Source: Adiantum capillus-veneris
Lineage: Eukaryota; Streptophyta; Polypodiopsida; Polypodiales; Pteridaceae
Assembly (NCBI GenBank): GCA_014529385.2
Contig: CM043953.1
Location: forward strand, 85,898,342-85,962,341
DNA length: 64,000 bases
Direction of reading: 5' to 3'
Part shown: one piece after another, positions 1 through 11,618 of the stretch
Layout of the letters: each line of letters opens with the position of its first letter
Position numbering within the stretch: the first letter of the stretch is position 1
The notes under the pieces: model-generated
The model's database searches: none
Told to the model about the DNA's origin: nothing
What the model saw: the letters and a program-made list of their open reading frames with translations, nothing else
Made by a program: the position numbers and the translations under genes

Positions 1-171
1 AGTGGTACTGGTAATAGTGAAAATCGATGCACTATGTACACCCTATCCTACCTGTACACATGTGGGCCCCACGTAACCACCTAGCTCTGAAAAATGGGCA
101 ATTCTTTATTTGATGCACCATGCATGTATATGTACATATGCGCAATCTCTTGCTCCAAAAAACTCCTGACA
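1..171 (-). mobile_element. End fragment of a family-B LTR
   Basis: This stretch matches the last ~170 bases (plus orientation) of the three family-B LTRs at 21075-22216, 31336-32477 and 44382-45522, and ends at the same CTGACA. The next bases, ACGTCAATC, align with the interior of the H1 3' LTR near 18946. I infer that a family-B element or solo LTR was inserted in the H1 5' LTR, with most of it lying left of the window. The flank starts ACGT, the same four bases that flank the A/B array. Confidence 0.85.
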
Positions 172-870
172 ACGTCAATCGGATATTCGGGTGGCGAGAT
201 ACAGCGAGACGAAGTTGGGAGCATTTGGGCAGTGGACAATTGCAGATGATTTTTCATGTTTCTAGTCACCTTGGATAGCGAACTCCGGGGAGTTGGAATG
301 TAGTGAGGTATGCACGGTCAGAGGCCGGCAAAGTAGGAACTCTGCACCACTTTACGACTCGATGATTGGATCATCAGGTGCCAATCGGCAGACAAGACAA
401 GGAGGCGAGGAAAGTGGATTTTTTAAGGGAAGTTTTCTTTTATAAAATTAAGGGGCTTGGAGGCTATTGCAAGGGGGGGTCACTCACATGCTATCACGTG
501 GCGCCGAGACAAACCCCACATGCGCATGTTTGAGGCCGGGTGGCAAGGTACTTGAGGTAAGCCGTGAGCTCCCATTAGCATAACAAGGAGAGCCCGTGAG
601 CTGCGTGGCTATGGTGTTGGCGGCCTTGGGCGCTGCATTCGCTGAAGGCGTTGCTGCGTAGGCGGAGACGCTGGAGGTTTTGGCAGTGGCCGGTGAGGTG
701 GGGCGGCATGCCCGCACAGGAGAGGAGAAGGAGGTGAGAGGGTGGCCGGCATGGGGCAGTTCCCACGGCCCATGGGGCCTCAAAATTTTAAAGGAGAGAG
801 AGGGGGCGATAGCGATATCGCTATTGCCTCCCCCCCTCGGGTAAGAGAAGGATCCCACGGTAGGAAGCAT

Positions 871-995
<125 letters not shown>

Positions 996-1343
996 CCGGA
1001 GGCCTTCAAATGGTGCAAATCAAAGCCAAGGTGAGGTCCAAGTGGACAAAGCAAATACAAGGCCAAAAGAGGACAAGAGGAGCTGGACAGATGAGTTAAA
1101 GTCAAAGCCAAGCAAGGGCACTGCAAGGTTAAGCTCCAAAAGGGGTAAAAATGAAAGGTAAAAAATAAAAAAATAATAAAAGAGCTAGGGGGCAATAGCG
1201 ACATTGCTAATGCCCCCCTCCCAAGTGCAAAGAGTGAAGAAGAGAGAGGTAGAGCAAAGCGGTGCCCTCCCTCCCAAAAGATACCAATTCAAGATGCCAA
1301 GTAGACCAATTAGATTGCAAATTCCCAAATTAAAGCCCCCCCC

Positions 1344-1350
1344 TATAAAA
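1344..1350 (+). promoter_or_regulatory. TATA box of H1 5' LTR
   Basis: TATAAAA preceded by a C-rich run. The same motif in the same context is at 20038-20044 in the 3' LTR. It lies about 540 bases before the LTR end, a usual place for the U3/R transition. Function is inferred from motif and position. Confidence 0.6.
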
Positions 1351-1890
1351 GTCAAAAATGGATCAAATTAAGGGCTTTTTTCTTGGCCTTTTGAGGTGCC
1401 GTTTGAAGCCTGCAAAGTGGAGTTCTCAAGCAAGCTAGCCCCTTTGTAACCTTTGCTTGAAAATGGCCATGGTGGTGGTAGTGCAAGCCGGTGTATATGT
1501 TTTCTAAAGTGCAATCAAGCCACAGTTGCCTCCCGTGTCATTGTTTCCCCTTCCCCCCTTCTCTTTCTCCTGATTTCATGTTTCTCCTCGGTGCCAGCTG
1601 TGTGGAAGTGTGTGCCCCCCCGAATAGATGGTGTTTTGAGTGAGAGAGTGAGATTGAGTGTCTTTGTGTGTGTGTAAGGGTGGAGACAGGTAGTGGTAGT
1701 AGGTGTACCTTGTTTGGTGGTTTTGTAGAGTGTGTGAGCAATAGAAATTGAGCAGGCGATGGTCTGCTAGTGTGAGTTGCGTTTTTGAAGGTGTTTTCTG
1801 AGAGGATAGGGGTGTTGTGAATACCCTGAGCTATAGGGAGGCCTTTGTGTTGGTACAGGGTGTGTTCCCCCATTCCCCCTCTCCATCTTT

Positions 1891-1908
1891 TGGTGCGCCC
1901 ACAGAGGA
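1891..1908 (+). other. Primer-binding site of H1
   Basis: TGGTGCGCCCACAGAGGA starts five bases after the LTR end. The equivalent sites in H2 (48404) and families A/B (31312 and 44358, minus strand) are close variants in the same place. It begins with TGG, as expected for complementarity to a tRNA 3' CCA end. I could not assign the tRNA with confidence. Confidence 0.7.
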
Positions 1909-1954
1909 GCACACTAATTGCTCCTAGTTAATCGAAAAGAAGCGGTTTTTCGCG

Positions 1955-2750
1955 TTGGAAGTCGTGGCAACTAGAAGCTATGGACCAATTTTCAAAGGAA
2001 AAGAGAGCCCTGATGAGTGGATGTCAGATTTCGAGATGTACATGCTATCGTTGCGTATGCCGAACGAGGATAAAAAAATGAAGACTTTTCCTTTGGTGAT
2101 GCGTGGTAGAGCTAAAGCATGGTACGACGCATTGGAAGGTGAGCCGAAGCAAGCATGGCCGTCTCTACGGACCAAGTTTCTTCACGACTTCCGCAAGGAG
2201 ACTTCCCCAGTCGAGATAGATGCTAAGTTGAAGGTGATTAAGCAAGATGTAAGTGAAGAGTTCAATTTGTTTTTGGGTCATTTTGAAGAGTGTTGGGCGG
2301 AGTTAGCAGTAGCCATGCAATTGGCTAATGGGGATTACTTCAAGCTAGACAAATTCATGGCGTGTCTGCATCCCAAAGTGAGAGAAAAAGTCGATTTTGA
2401 GAGACCAGAGAATTACAATGGTGCGGTAGCCATTGCACGGTCCAAGAGCAGAAAGATAAAAAAGAAGATAGAGCAGGGCGTGTCAGGCTATGAGACAATG
2501 GCCCATGTTCAATTGCAGAGTCTGAGAGAGACTCCACACAAAGATAATTACGGAAATTGAGGTGTAGCTATTGTGCCACTAAATTGGGTGCGCACGGTGC
2601 AGGATTTGTCCAAGCAAAAGCAAGAGTTGCGGCTCAGTGTCATGGATAGAGGACAGCCAAGAGGAACAAAGGGCACGGCAAGGCCACTGCAAGGTAGGTG
2701 TTATAATTGTGGAGAAGAAGGGAACTATGCACCCGATTGTCCTCAACCGT
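1955..2750 (+). pseudogene. H1 gag (capsid and zinc knuckle), broken
   Basis: The frame 1955-2560 encodes a retrotransposon gag capsid domain: it starts around SYGPIFKGKESPDEWMSDFE and includes the RGRAKAWYDAL core typical of plant Ty3 gag. The first codon of this open frame is TTG. The related H2 gag begins with ATG at 48462 at the aligned position, so the H1 start appears to be lost. A stop at 2558-2560 ends the frame. A zinc knuckle follows at about 2703-2747 in another frame as CYNCGEEGNYAPDC, with Asn where the zinc-binding His belongs, and a TAG stop follows it. This would be the structural protein of virus-like particles; this copy is non-functional. Confidence 0.85.
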
Positions 2751-2767
2751 AGAGAGAAAGAGGAGGT

Positions 2768-3202
2768 ATGTACCCGCTTTTTGGTAGAGGTCGAGGTCAA
2801 GGACAATACAATGGTCCAAGAGAGCAAGCGATGGAGAATCCACTGCAACCAACTCCGCAAAATGGAGGTGAGGTTCCAAGAGTAAACATCATAGGGGTGG
2901 ATAAGCAGGATGTCCAAGTTTTGGCCATTAAAAGGGCAAGAGCTAAGAGGGAGACAGAGACAAAGCGGGAAACTAGAGCTTGCAAAGGTAAAGAGAAGGT
3001 GTACGAAGGCAGAGAGCAGCCTGAGCCTAGCGAAAGAAGGAGGCGTCGCAAGATCAAGCAAGCGGATTTCCAGATAGGACGAGGCTATCCCGAGTACAAT
3101 CTAGTGAGTGATGTTCAAAATCAAAAAGAAAATATTACGTTTGGTCAGCTATTAGCTTTAAATCCAAAGTTAAGGAGGCAGTGGTCCACAAGTGTTAGCA
3201 CC
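2768..3202 (+). pseudogene. H1 gag-protease linker, left half
   Basis: An open frame of about 145 codons rich in Arg, Lys and Glu. It contains ITFGQLLALNPKLRRQW, which matches the family-B motif ATFGQLIEMVPKLKRQW upstream of the protease. The frame is cut at GCACC by the LTR at 3203, and the coding sequence resumes after the second GCACC at 14289. The split by a nested insertion is directly visible from the target-site duplication. Confidence 0.85.
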
Positions 3203-4161
3203 TGTTGAACGATGGGTCAACAACACAACATAACGCAAGTTTCGTACCAAAGTCTCATCTTTTGCGAGTAATGAAATGCTGCGGATTATGGCTATAAACG
3301 TCATTTGTAATGAGTAGTTATTCTAGTTTAAGAAGCCGGGGTGCAATGGCACTTCCAGATTGTAAATACAAAGCCATTTGACCCTTTCAACCCCATTTTT
3401 GGTTAAACTTAAGGTAGCCTTAGTATATAAGGTACCTAGGTCATTTTGTAAAAACGGACTTTTTATCATAATCAAAACTTAGCGCTGTCGTCTACTCTGT
3501 GTGAGAGAGAAAGAGAGTGAGCGTGAGCTTTATCCTCTCGCTACGCCCGGCTCACTCAACACATTGGAGATCCGACTGAACCATTGTTGCAGGCAAGAGG
3601 AGAGCTACGCGACAACGCCAAGCATTCCACGTGAGACGAAGTGCACACGCCGACGCATCTACGAGCTATTTGTGGCTGTAAGTGTATTAAACGATGTTTG
3701 TTTTCTACGTGCTAGTAGTCTATAGAATCGTGGCAACATAAGCTACACATAGGTACTCATAAATTTCAGTTTCGGGCACTTTCAAAATTCTGCTCTGTCA
3801 TCCTATGCGTTTTCCGCAGATGGGTTTAGAGTGAGGGTTTTGAGTGTAGAAGCTTAGGGACAGGTGTATCCTAGTGAGGGGATGGTGTTCCTTAAGTTTC
3901 GTACGAATCTGGCATGATTAGGTGAGTTACCTTCTGTATGTGTGTATGTGGCTAGGTGGTGTAGTTGAGAGCAGTGAGGTTCTTGATTGTGGTTTAGTTG
4001 GCCTTCCAGAGTGTTGTATGTGTAGGATGGTCTCAGCCTAACAAGCTAAAGAGATTTCCTCCGTGTGCCTATCGTGTCATTTGTGTCCTCGATTGACATT
4101 ATGTTGATCTAGGTAGTGTTTGCATGCACTTCATGGATGTGTGAGTCTCTCTCGTCCAACA
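3203..4161 (+). mobile_element. 5' LTR of the GAG-PR element
   Basis: It begins TGTTGAAC and ends GTCCAACA, a TGTTG...CAACA inverted terminus. It is collinear with 13332-14283, with scattered substitutions and small indels. A TATA motif (TATATAAGG) is at 3424-3432, with its partner at about 13548 in the other LTR. The short open frame at 3501-3725 recurs at 13623-13835 only because the LTRs are duplicates. Confidence 0.95.
3424..3432 (+). promoter_or_regulatory. TATA box of the GAG-PR element
   Basis: TATATAAGG, about 220 bases into the LTR and conserved in the 3' LTR. A run of T/A and GA-rich sequence follows. Promoter role is inferred from motif and location. Confidence 0.6.
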
Positions 4162-4162
4162 T

Positions 4163-4180
4163 TGGCGCCGTTGCCGGGGA
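4163..4180 (+). other. Primer-binding site of the GAG-PR element
   Basis: TGGCGCCGTTGCCGGGGA begins one base after the LTR. This sequence is well known as the PBS of many plant Athila/Tat-group elements, complementary to the 3' end of a tRNA (commonly assigned to tRNA-Asp). The sequence is seen directly; the tRNA assignment is from family knowledge. Confidence 0.88.
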
Positions 4181-6629
4181 CACAAGGACCTAAGTAGGTT
4201 TCCTACTAACACTCGTGTGATGGTTGCTTGATTTAGTTTCGGCTAAAGAAAGCGTTTTTTTTAAGTGGATCCGGAAGAGGCTATTCCGTGATCAAGTGGA
4301 TAGCCAGGAAGCGTGTGTCTTGCCGAGGGTCTGCGACTAGATAGGTTTAGTTAGGATCTGTGGATTAGAGTAGTTGTTGGTGGTCGAGTGATTTGTGAGG
4401 TGATAAAAGCGTTTACTAGTCCGTGTGTGGCAGTGAAGCGTTTTTCTACTCGTAGATGCAAAACCCCATATGATTTGTAGGAGTAGCTTTAGGTAAGTGA
4501 TCCGATTTTGATCTAGGGCTATTCAACACTAAATTATTTGCTAAAGTGCTTGATTGCATTTGAAATCACGGAAAAGTGTGCTTTTGAGGGTAAAAATGCA
4601 TTAAACAAGCTTTTGTGGATATTTTTGTATGACTGACTGATGCTGTGCATATAAAAGAGCATTTGCAAGGGTTCTGTAAAGAAAACCTGCAATTTTGTAA
4701 ACATAGACATCCTACGCGTAGGATGTCTCAAGGGGGTTCTCGAGACCAAATTTGAAAATTTTGACTGCACCAGTGGGTTTAGAGGGTAGGTTTTACCCTA
4801 TTTTCATATTGACTTGGGTGTTTTTCCCTATTTTTGTTGACCAAAAGCCAAAACGCGGAGTCAAAAAACGTAAAATTTCAGAAAAGGCTTAAATTGAGTG
4901 GTTTTTGCATGTTTTTGCAATTGTGAAGCATACTTGCACTTGCTGAGAGCATAAGGAAGCATCAGGGACATTTCAGTCTCAAAAAATCAACAGTAGACAT
5001 CCTACGCGTAGGATATCTACAGGGTGATCTGGTGGAAATTTTGAAAATCTGAGGTTACCAGTGTGTTTAGAAGGTAGGTTCTACCCTATTTTCACCTAGA
5101 AAGTGGAAATTTAACCAAATTTTGTCAGATCAAAGCCAAAAGACGAGAATTGCCAAACATCCTACCCAAATTGTGTCCAAGGACTAATTTTGAGACCAAA
5201 CCATAGGATGATTCCATAGGCATGTTCTAAATGTTGTATTGAGTGCATGTGATAAATTTCATCTCATTTGGGTCAGTGAAAGGAAGATTGAACAGACTTT
5301 TGCATTTTTGACTGAAAAAGGCAACGATAGCTAGTTTTGGGGTCTTTTGACATCCAAATTAAAATCTAAGCATACCACTGGGTTACTGACATCAAGGGGA
5401 AGCTGTGGGACAAGTCTGGGGTCAAACAGGCCAAAAAGACATCCTACGCGTAGGATGTCTTCTGTGTGATTTTGGACTCTAAACAAAATTCTGAGCATAC
5501 CACAGTGATCAGCACCTTAAGGAGAGTCTGTGGTTCAAATTGGGGTTCATTCTGAGCAAAAAGACATCCTACGCGTAGGATGTCTACTGCATAATTCTGA
5601 AACCAAAATTCTACTGTGACCATACCATGCTGTCATATAGCCTTAGATAAGCCTCCTAGGCAAATTTGGTCCAATTTGGAGTTGATTTCACTTGGGAATT
5701 CATCAAAATAGACATCAGGCTTTTGGAAGAGATTCTTGATCATTTGACCAACCTATAGGTGTCAGAATCAAAAATCAAATAGAGCTATGAGACCAAAACA
5801 TCAAGGGGAAGCTACAGTGCAAGTTTGAGCTGAAACAGAGCAAAAAGACATCCGACGCGTAGGATGTCTCCTAGGTCATAAAGTGGTCAAAATTCTACTT
5901 TGGCCATATAGGGAGGTTCCCAATGTCTCAAGGATTCCAGAACTTTTTTCAAAAGTGAATTTGGACCTTGTTTGGCCTATTTACCAAGCAAAGACAAGAA
6001 TTGTCAGACATCCTACTCTTGGAGTGCACTAGAAGCCTATGCAGCCCAAATCTTGACCTATTGGCATCCAAATTCAAATCTAAGCATACCATTGTGTTGC
6101 TGGACTTAAGGGGAGTCTCTGGACCAAATTTTGTTCAATTCTGAGCATATAGACATCCTACGCGTAGGATTCCTCTAGGCCAGTTTCAGGGTTCAACTGT
6201 ACTTTTGACCATACAGGAATGTTCACAGTGTCACATAGATCCCAAATCTTCTTTTAAAACTAAATTTGGACTCATTTTGACCATTCTAAACTGCAATTCA
6301 CTGTTTTGGCCATAACTTTCACAAACGGTATCGGATCGGAAAAGTTTTTATATCAAAACGTAGTCTAAGAGCGGCTCTACAGATCTTAGAGCAGAACTTG
6401 AACTAAATGCATGCCAACGGCAACGATTTAGTTCAACTTTGAAAAAAACGTCGTTTGAGGCCTCAAAATTCATCCGCAAGTTAGGGGTGTCTAAAAGCGA
6501 CAATTTGTGAGAATTATGACGAAACGGTTGCGGTTTTGGACATAGTTTGGACTTTTCCCTAACCAAAGAACTTGAACACAGTGGACTAAGTCTACTTGAA
6601 CCAAGCAAAAGATCTTAAGCCTAGAAATT
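4181..6629 (+). other. Long untranslated leader of the GAG-PR element
   Basis: About 2.4 kb between the primer-binding site and the first gag frame, with no supported gene on either strand. From about 4500 to 6250 it consists of diverged repeat units with recurring phrases (for example 'gagcataccac', 'aggggaagctgtgg', 'aaaattctg'), most of which carry one copy of a 24-bp palindrome. The leader is the likely home of packaging or dimerisation signals. Confidence 0.75.
4705..6174. repeat. Dispersed array of 24-bp palindromes
   Basis: The site is AGACATCCTACG followed by its exact reverse complement. Perfect copies are at 4705-4728, 5437-5460 and 5562-5585. Copies with one change are at 4995-5018 and 5846-5869, and an imperfect copy is at 6151-6174. 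Half-sites occur near 5156 and 6006. Start-to-start spacings are 290, 442, 125, 284 and 305 bases, so this is not a simple tandem repeat. Flanks between copies are related but much more diverged than the palindromes. Each could be a binding site for a dimeric protein in DNA, or a self-complementary hairpin or kissing element in RNA. Confidence 0.95.
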
Positions 6630-8181
6630 ATGTCTACCCTAGATTCAAACGTAGCTTACACAAGCTTGGAGATCCCGACGATAGAGGAATATCCTCCCAC
6701 AATGGATCTTCCAAACTTGCAATTGATAAAGATCCATCTTGTTGAGAGAGTTTGGATGATTGGTCATGAGAGTGAAGGATTATATAGATACATTGAGGAC
6801 AATGAGGTCAATCTTTAATTGTGCTTAGATCCATACCTAGAAGAGATAACGGATTACAAGCTCTTATATGTCTACACATACGGAGTCGACTGTCAATGGA
6901 TATCTATAGTTGTCGACAAGTATGGACGAGAATACAGAGTTTTAGAAAGCACAAATCCACAGACTGTACAAGAAAGAGGTGGATATTTGGTCAACGAAGG
7001 ACCACAAATGCCTCCACCAAACATGAGAATTCCTATAGGAATTCCAAGAAGAGAGCCACCAGGATTCCCTTCAAGAGCGATAACGAGAGAAGGATTGAGA
7101 GAGTCTCTGGTTAGACTTGTAGACAATCGACGAGTAAGACCATCCCAATTCCAGAAATGGATAAACAGAAAATACTCCGGAGATAAAGATTCGAGAGATC
7201 ACATAGCGGCTTTTAGAAGAGTGATTAGGGCAGAGGAAGTTTCAGATTTTGCGACACAGTTTGCGGGATTTGGATTGACTCTAGAAGATGATGCAGCTAC
7301 ATGGTTCGACTTGGTGGGAAAATGGGATTTTTGAGACCCTAGATGAGTTGTTTGAGGAGTTTATTGAAGAATTCTTGCCAAAAGGCATTGCTCACAACAC
7401 AGTCTCGCAAATCCATAGATTCAAACAGAAAGAGGATGAATCAGTACGCAAAGCATCATTACGGCTCAAGAGATATGTTAAGCTCTGTCCAAGAGCGGAA
7501 TTACCTACGCAAGCACGATTAATGTTGATCTTTATCCTGGGAATGAGACATGCGGGCCTTCAGAAGGATCTGCATATGATAAGGAGGATGACGATAAACG
7601 AGTTGATCAAAGAAGCTCTTTATCTAGTGGATAATTGTGAGGCTTACAAAGAAAAGGAATTAAAGAGTCAAGGAGATGACACATCCTCTCAGCACAGTGT
7701 TTCACAGATAAGTGAGTCCATTGCCAAGCCAACGACACCTATTGATCAAGAAAATCTTATCGACGACTTGGTCAAGAGGTTGATTCCTCTTGTAAGGTCT
7801 GATTCGGGAGAGCCCAAGTGGTGTGAAATTGAAAGAAAATGGACGAACCATACGGGGGAAGAGTGCTATTATAGCATGGAAAATGCTAGGGAGAGGTATG
7901 TACAACCTGTTCTAGAAGCACCTACTCCACCTAGATACATTACGGGGAATGCGCCAGGACCAGTAGGAGTTTTAAGGCCACAACTTGTCTTAGGACATGT
8001 CTTAGGACAACAACCTCCGCTGCCAGGTGCTAGAATGCCGATCGGCATGAGATACATGCCAATGATGGAAGCATCAAATAAACCAACGCCAGTACCAGCT
8101 ACAATGTGGTATAGAAACCAAAGTGAGTACTACCCTTCGGAGCAACAAAATGTGAGAGAAACACATGGAGTGGTGAGGTGA
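6630..8181 (+). pseudogene. gag of the GAG-PR element
   Basis: Frame 6630-6818 ends in TAA and the same frame continues to 7334. A shift of frame near 7320 leads into 7288-8181. The second half carries a Ty3-type gag capsid region: FAGFGLTLEDDAATWFD, then FEEFIEEFLPKG, then RFKQKEDESVRKASLRLKRY. A Pro-rich segment follows (around 7920-8130). The first ~150 codons contain an MRIPIGIPRREPPGFPSR stretch I do not recognise. One stop and one frameshift interrupt an otherwise long coding region, so this copy is decayed but not ancient. Confidence 0.75.
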
Positions 8182-8199
8182 GTACAACCTCCACCTCCT

Positions 8200-8924
8200 G
8201 TGTTTCAGTCCAAAGAAAGAAGGTATGAAATGGATGAAAGGACATTGCGATTCATTGCAAATAGCGGCTTATCTAGGTCAAAGCTTGCTTATACCCAAGA
8301 GGAAATGCTAAAAGAATCTCCTCAACCAGAGACAGACCAGAGACAGATTGTCACAAAAGTCGTGACAACCACTTGGTCAAACAATGTCCTCATACGGAGA
8401 TCACTGAAGTAAATGCCTATTGTCTTGAGTGTGGCATCACTCACTTGATCCCCGATTGCTCGGAAAAACAAAACCAAATCGGGAAAATCACGACAAATGT
8501 ATCAGGGATTGTTCAGCTCCCTAGTAGCTCAGAAAATAAAAATGTTGTACCAATTCAAGTAGTTACGAGAGCACAAGCTCAAAAGAAAGCTGATGAGAAT
8601 CCAGAGACAAAGAACACAAAAAGTGACACGAGTCCAAAGACAGATGATGGACCAAAGACAGACGCACCTAGTCAAAAAACCAAGAGCAAACAAAATAGTT
8701 GGAAAGCTAGAAAGACTACGATGAAAGCACGCAGGGAACGAGAGCAAAAATCCCTATCTAAGAAGCTTACCGAAGCTGAGGAGAAGATAAAACAACATGA
8801 GGAAAAGGAGGCACCTTCTCTTACGCAGATGATAAAACCTCCAGAAGAACCATCCACGGATGAGAAACCGAGAAGTGCTAGTTCAGGAGAATCTGTGTTG
8901 CAGAGAAGGTTAATGAGACATTAG
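8200..8924 (+). pseudogene. Zinc-knuckle-like and coiled-coil region of GAG-PR element
   Basis: Two overlapping frames (8200-8412 and 8373-8924) join by a frameshift. The second begins with a Cys/His cluster, YCLECGITHLIPDC, similar to a nucleocapsid zinc knuckle but with three rather than four residues before the His. It continues into a Lys/Glu-rich segment (about 8690-8830) likely to form a coiled coil. It ends in TAG just before the protease frame at 8933. Probably the nucleocapsid end of gag; the assignment is moderate. Confidence 0.6.
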
Positions 8925-8932
8925 ATGCCCTC

Positions 8933-10267
8933 TTGAAAACCTATGATGTGAGGCTCAAAAACAACCGAACCCAAGAACACAGGTGGATGACATATCCCTA
9001 TGCAGAACTAGAAAATCAAAGGTTTGAAATGTGCCAGAAAATGATTCAAACAGCCCAAGCTTTACTAGAACCACCGGTTGTAAAACCTGAGGATGTGATC
9101 CGTGGCATGCCTACACAAGTAATCCCACCAAACCAGGAACTAAAAGAGCCAGATTCTAGTCATGAGCACAGACCAAACCTCAAAGACCCAGCATTAGAAC
9201 CAAGGATAGTACTAAATACCACGGATAACTCTTCCGAGGGATTTCACCAAGCTATACCTGAGGATTGTAAAGAGATAGATGGTCTTGAAGAATTGTGGAA
9301 ACAAGTCAGAGAGGCCAATGAAGCCGATGACCTAAGAAGACGAGTAGACAAGACTGGTGATGAACGAGGAGTGTTTCTACCACCAATAACGGAATTTGAG
9401 ACTGGATCTCAAATGAATCTAGACGTGAGATCGTATTGGGGTGAAAAAGGATCTGTACAATCTATGGATAGTCAACCCCATTTGCTAAGAACACTACCGT
9501 CCTACATGGGAGAGTACGAGACCAAGTCAGATGTGGTTGCAGTCCCATCACAGAGACTATCTCCCAACAAGGCCATCGATTCAAAGGGGCTAATAGATAT
9601 TCTATCTACCCCAGTCATCTGTACTATAATGTTAGCCGAGTTGCTCAGAATAAGACCAAACACGTGGGCTAATGTGGGTAAATGTCTAGAGAAATTTGGT
9701 GTAAAAACCCCAATGACTCAAATCGAGGAAGGCATCAAAGAGCTTGAAATGCCTCAACTAAATACTAGGCCAGTGCCATTAAACAAGGTAGGCGAGTATT
9801 ACGAGGGAGAAGATGGAAACACCACCCTTCCTATGGAATTCAATAATGTAAAAACCATGGCAATCCTTGACAGTGGAGCTGGTGTGGCCATTGCAACCAA
9901 AGAGGTTTGGGAAAAATGGGGAAAACCTGCCTTGATATCCACACGAATGACCCTGCAGCTTGCAGACGGACACAAGGAAAAGCCCCTAGGACTGCTGGAA
10001 AAAGTACTTGTTACTTCTTGTGGAAATGAATATGAACACACTTTTGTTGTTGTTGACTTTGGCAAGAAGAACAACTATGACATCATTCTGGGAAGACCAT
10101 TCATGCGACAATTGAAAATGGTCCGAGATTGGGGTTATGACCATATATACCTGAGACATATGGAAACCATAACAAAGGGAAACTTGAGGGACCATATCTA
10201 TAGGGATGTGACGAGAACACCGGTTGAGGAGTTTGATTCCGCCACAGTAGCAGGATCAGAACTTTGA
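8933..10267 (+). CDS. Retropepsin-like protease domain protein, GAG-PR element
   Basis: An uninterrupted 444-codon frame. The C-terminal third has a retropepsin-like aspartic protease: MAILDSGAGVAIATKEVW holds the catalytic DSG, and the second hallmark is the DIILGRPFMRQL stretch about 90 residues later. The first 290 residues are a charged linker of unknown role. The ATG at 8933 lies only 9 bases after the previous stop, so it is probably read in vivo as part of a gag-pro polyprotein. In a full Ty3 element reverse transcriptase would follow; here it does not. Confidence 0.8.
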   Translation: MKTYDVRLKNNRTQEHRWMTYPYAELENQRFEMCQKMIQTAQALLEPPVVKPEDVIRGMPTQVIPPNQELKEPDSSHEHRPNLKDPALEPRIVLNTTDNSSEGFHQAIPEDCKEIDGLEELWKQVREANEADDLRRRVDKTGDERGVFLPPITEFETGSQMNLDVRSYWGEKGSVQSMDSQPHLLRTLPSYMGEYETKSDVVAVPSQRLSPNKAIDSKGLIDILSTPVICTIMLAELLRIRPNTWANVGKCLEKFGVKTPMTQIEEGIKELEMPQLNTRPVPLNKVGEYYEGEDGNTTLPMEFNNVKTMAILDSGAGVAIATKEVWEKWGKPALISTRMTLQLADGHKEKPLGLLEKVLVTSCGNEYEHTFVVVDFGKKNNYDIILGRPFMRQLKMVRDWGYDHIYLRHMETITKGNLRDHIYRDVTRTPVEEFDSATVAGSEL

Positions 10268-10324
10268 GCTTGGTTAGGTAAGCCTAAAGAACTGTGGATT
10301 TGTGGAGCTTCACAATGTGGTAGC

Positions 10325-11618
10325 TTGAAACGTGAGGAATGTATCCTAGAGCGGGTTATAGAGGATGGTGACTATATCCCAGAACCATTTTCTGAAGAAG
10401 AGTTAGAGCCTTTTGGATGGGAACACATCTTGGCTACTCTGGACGTGTGCGCCGTGGAGGATGCTCCCACAACAAAGTTTTGTGATGAAAATGGCTATGA
10501 TGTCGTTCCTTATTTTGCAGTGAGTGTAATCCAGGAAAACGAAGAGAACCAAACATCAACAAGCTCTCGAAATATATTAGCAAACAAAGAAATGTGGAGA
10601 ATCAAAAGATGAAGAAGATGACGAGTTCTATGACTTTGTAGAACACTTCGAGCTTCAAGAAGATCAACGACTCAGGAATCAATGTCATCGCTATATGAAT
10701 AAAGTGCATCAAAAGTGGATTCCAAAGTCCTCGGTGAAGACACAGCCACCACAAGCATTCTCATACATGGCTCCTAATAAGGATGCAAAGACTCAGCTAG
10801 GAGGAATACGACCAGAGCAACGAGCTAACAATGCTCTAATCAATGGGCTAGAAAAGTCCTCCAAGAAACTACCACCCACGAGCAAACAGACAGTAACTTT
10901 CCACTACCAGCCAAAAAATCAAGGGAAAGTACAAGAAGTCAACCTTGATGAGGATAGTAGCGATAGTGATGAATCTTACGACATCCCCTATCATCAACTC
11001 AAGCCATCACTTATCACCAACCCATTCAGCAACAACCATGACAGGTCAAAAGAACATGACAACAAGTCAAAGCCAAAAAGCTCGACAAATCTCGATACCA
11101 AAAAGCCAGATCGGCCAAAAACAGATATGGATCAAGAAGACAAAGATCTCTAATGACAAATCCCAAGATCCAACACCAAAACAAGGAAAGCGTGCATGAA
11201 CGGGTAAGAATATCACAAAGTCGCAAGCTTTCACAACTCAGGTTTGGGCTCCAACGAAGTTGATTCAAGCACGAAAAGTCAGGAATTCATTTGGATTCCA
11301 AAACAACCACAGTATCAACTTTCAAAGCCTAAATCCCATCCCCAACCAAGCGTACAAGGGCTGCAGCAAAGACCACTGTTGACTCACACAACAAAAAGGT
11401 GGATCCCAAAGAAGTCTCTTCAAACACAAACGAAGCACAGGCAAGTATGGGTTCCCAAACAAGAGCCAGCAACAAAACAACCAATAAACGCAAAGAAATG
11501 GGTCCCAAATAAGAACAACAAAACTGTTGTCCCAAAGAAATGCGTCCCAAATAAGAACACCAAAACTGTTGTCAGTGCATCGCCGCTTGAATTCTTACAA
11601 TTCTTCCTACGATTATAG
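10325..11618 (+). pseudogene. Lys/Gln-rich frames with repeated W-[IV]-P-K motif
   Basis: Broken frames 10325-10612, 10695-11153 and 11244-11618. The first is acidic (EEELEPFGWEHILATL). The others are Lys-, Gln- and Ser-rich and repeat a short motif: KWIPKSS near 10719, WIPKQP near 11291, RWIPKK near 11399, VWVPKQ near 11445, KWVPNK near 11497 and KCVPNK near 11539. I do not recognise a catalytic domain. It occupies the place where polymerase would sit in an autonomous element, and the basic repeats could bind nucleic acid (inference only). Confidence 0.45.

Noticed and set aside
4705-6174. CRISPR-like array
   Set aside because: The 24-bp units are palindromic and repeated, but spacing varies from 125 to 442 bases, spacers are themselves related, and the context is a plant retrotransposon.
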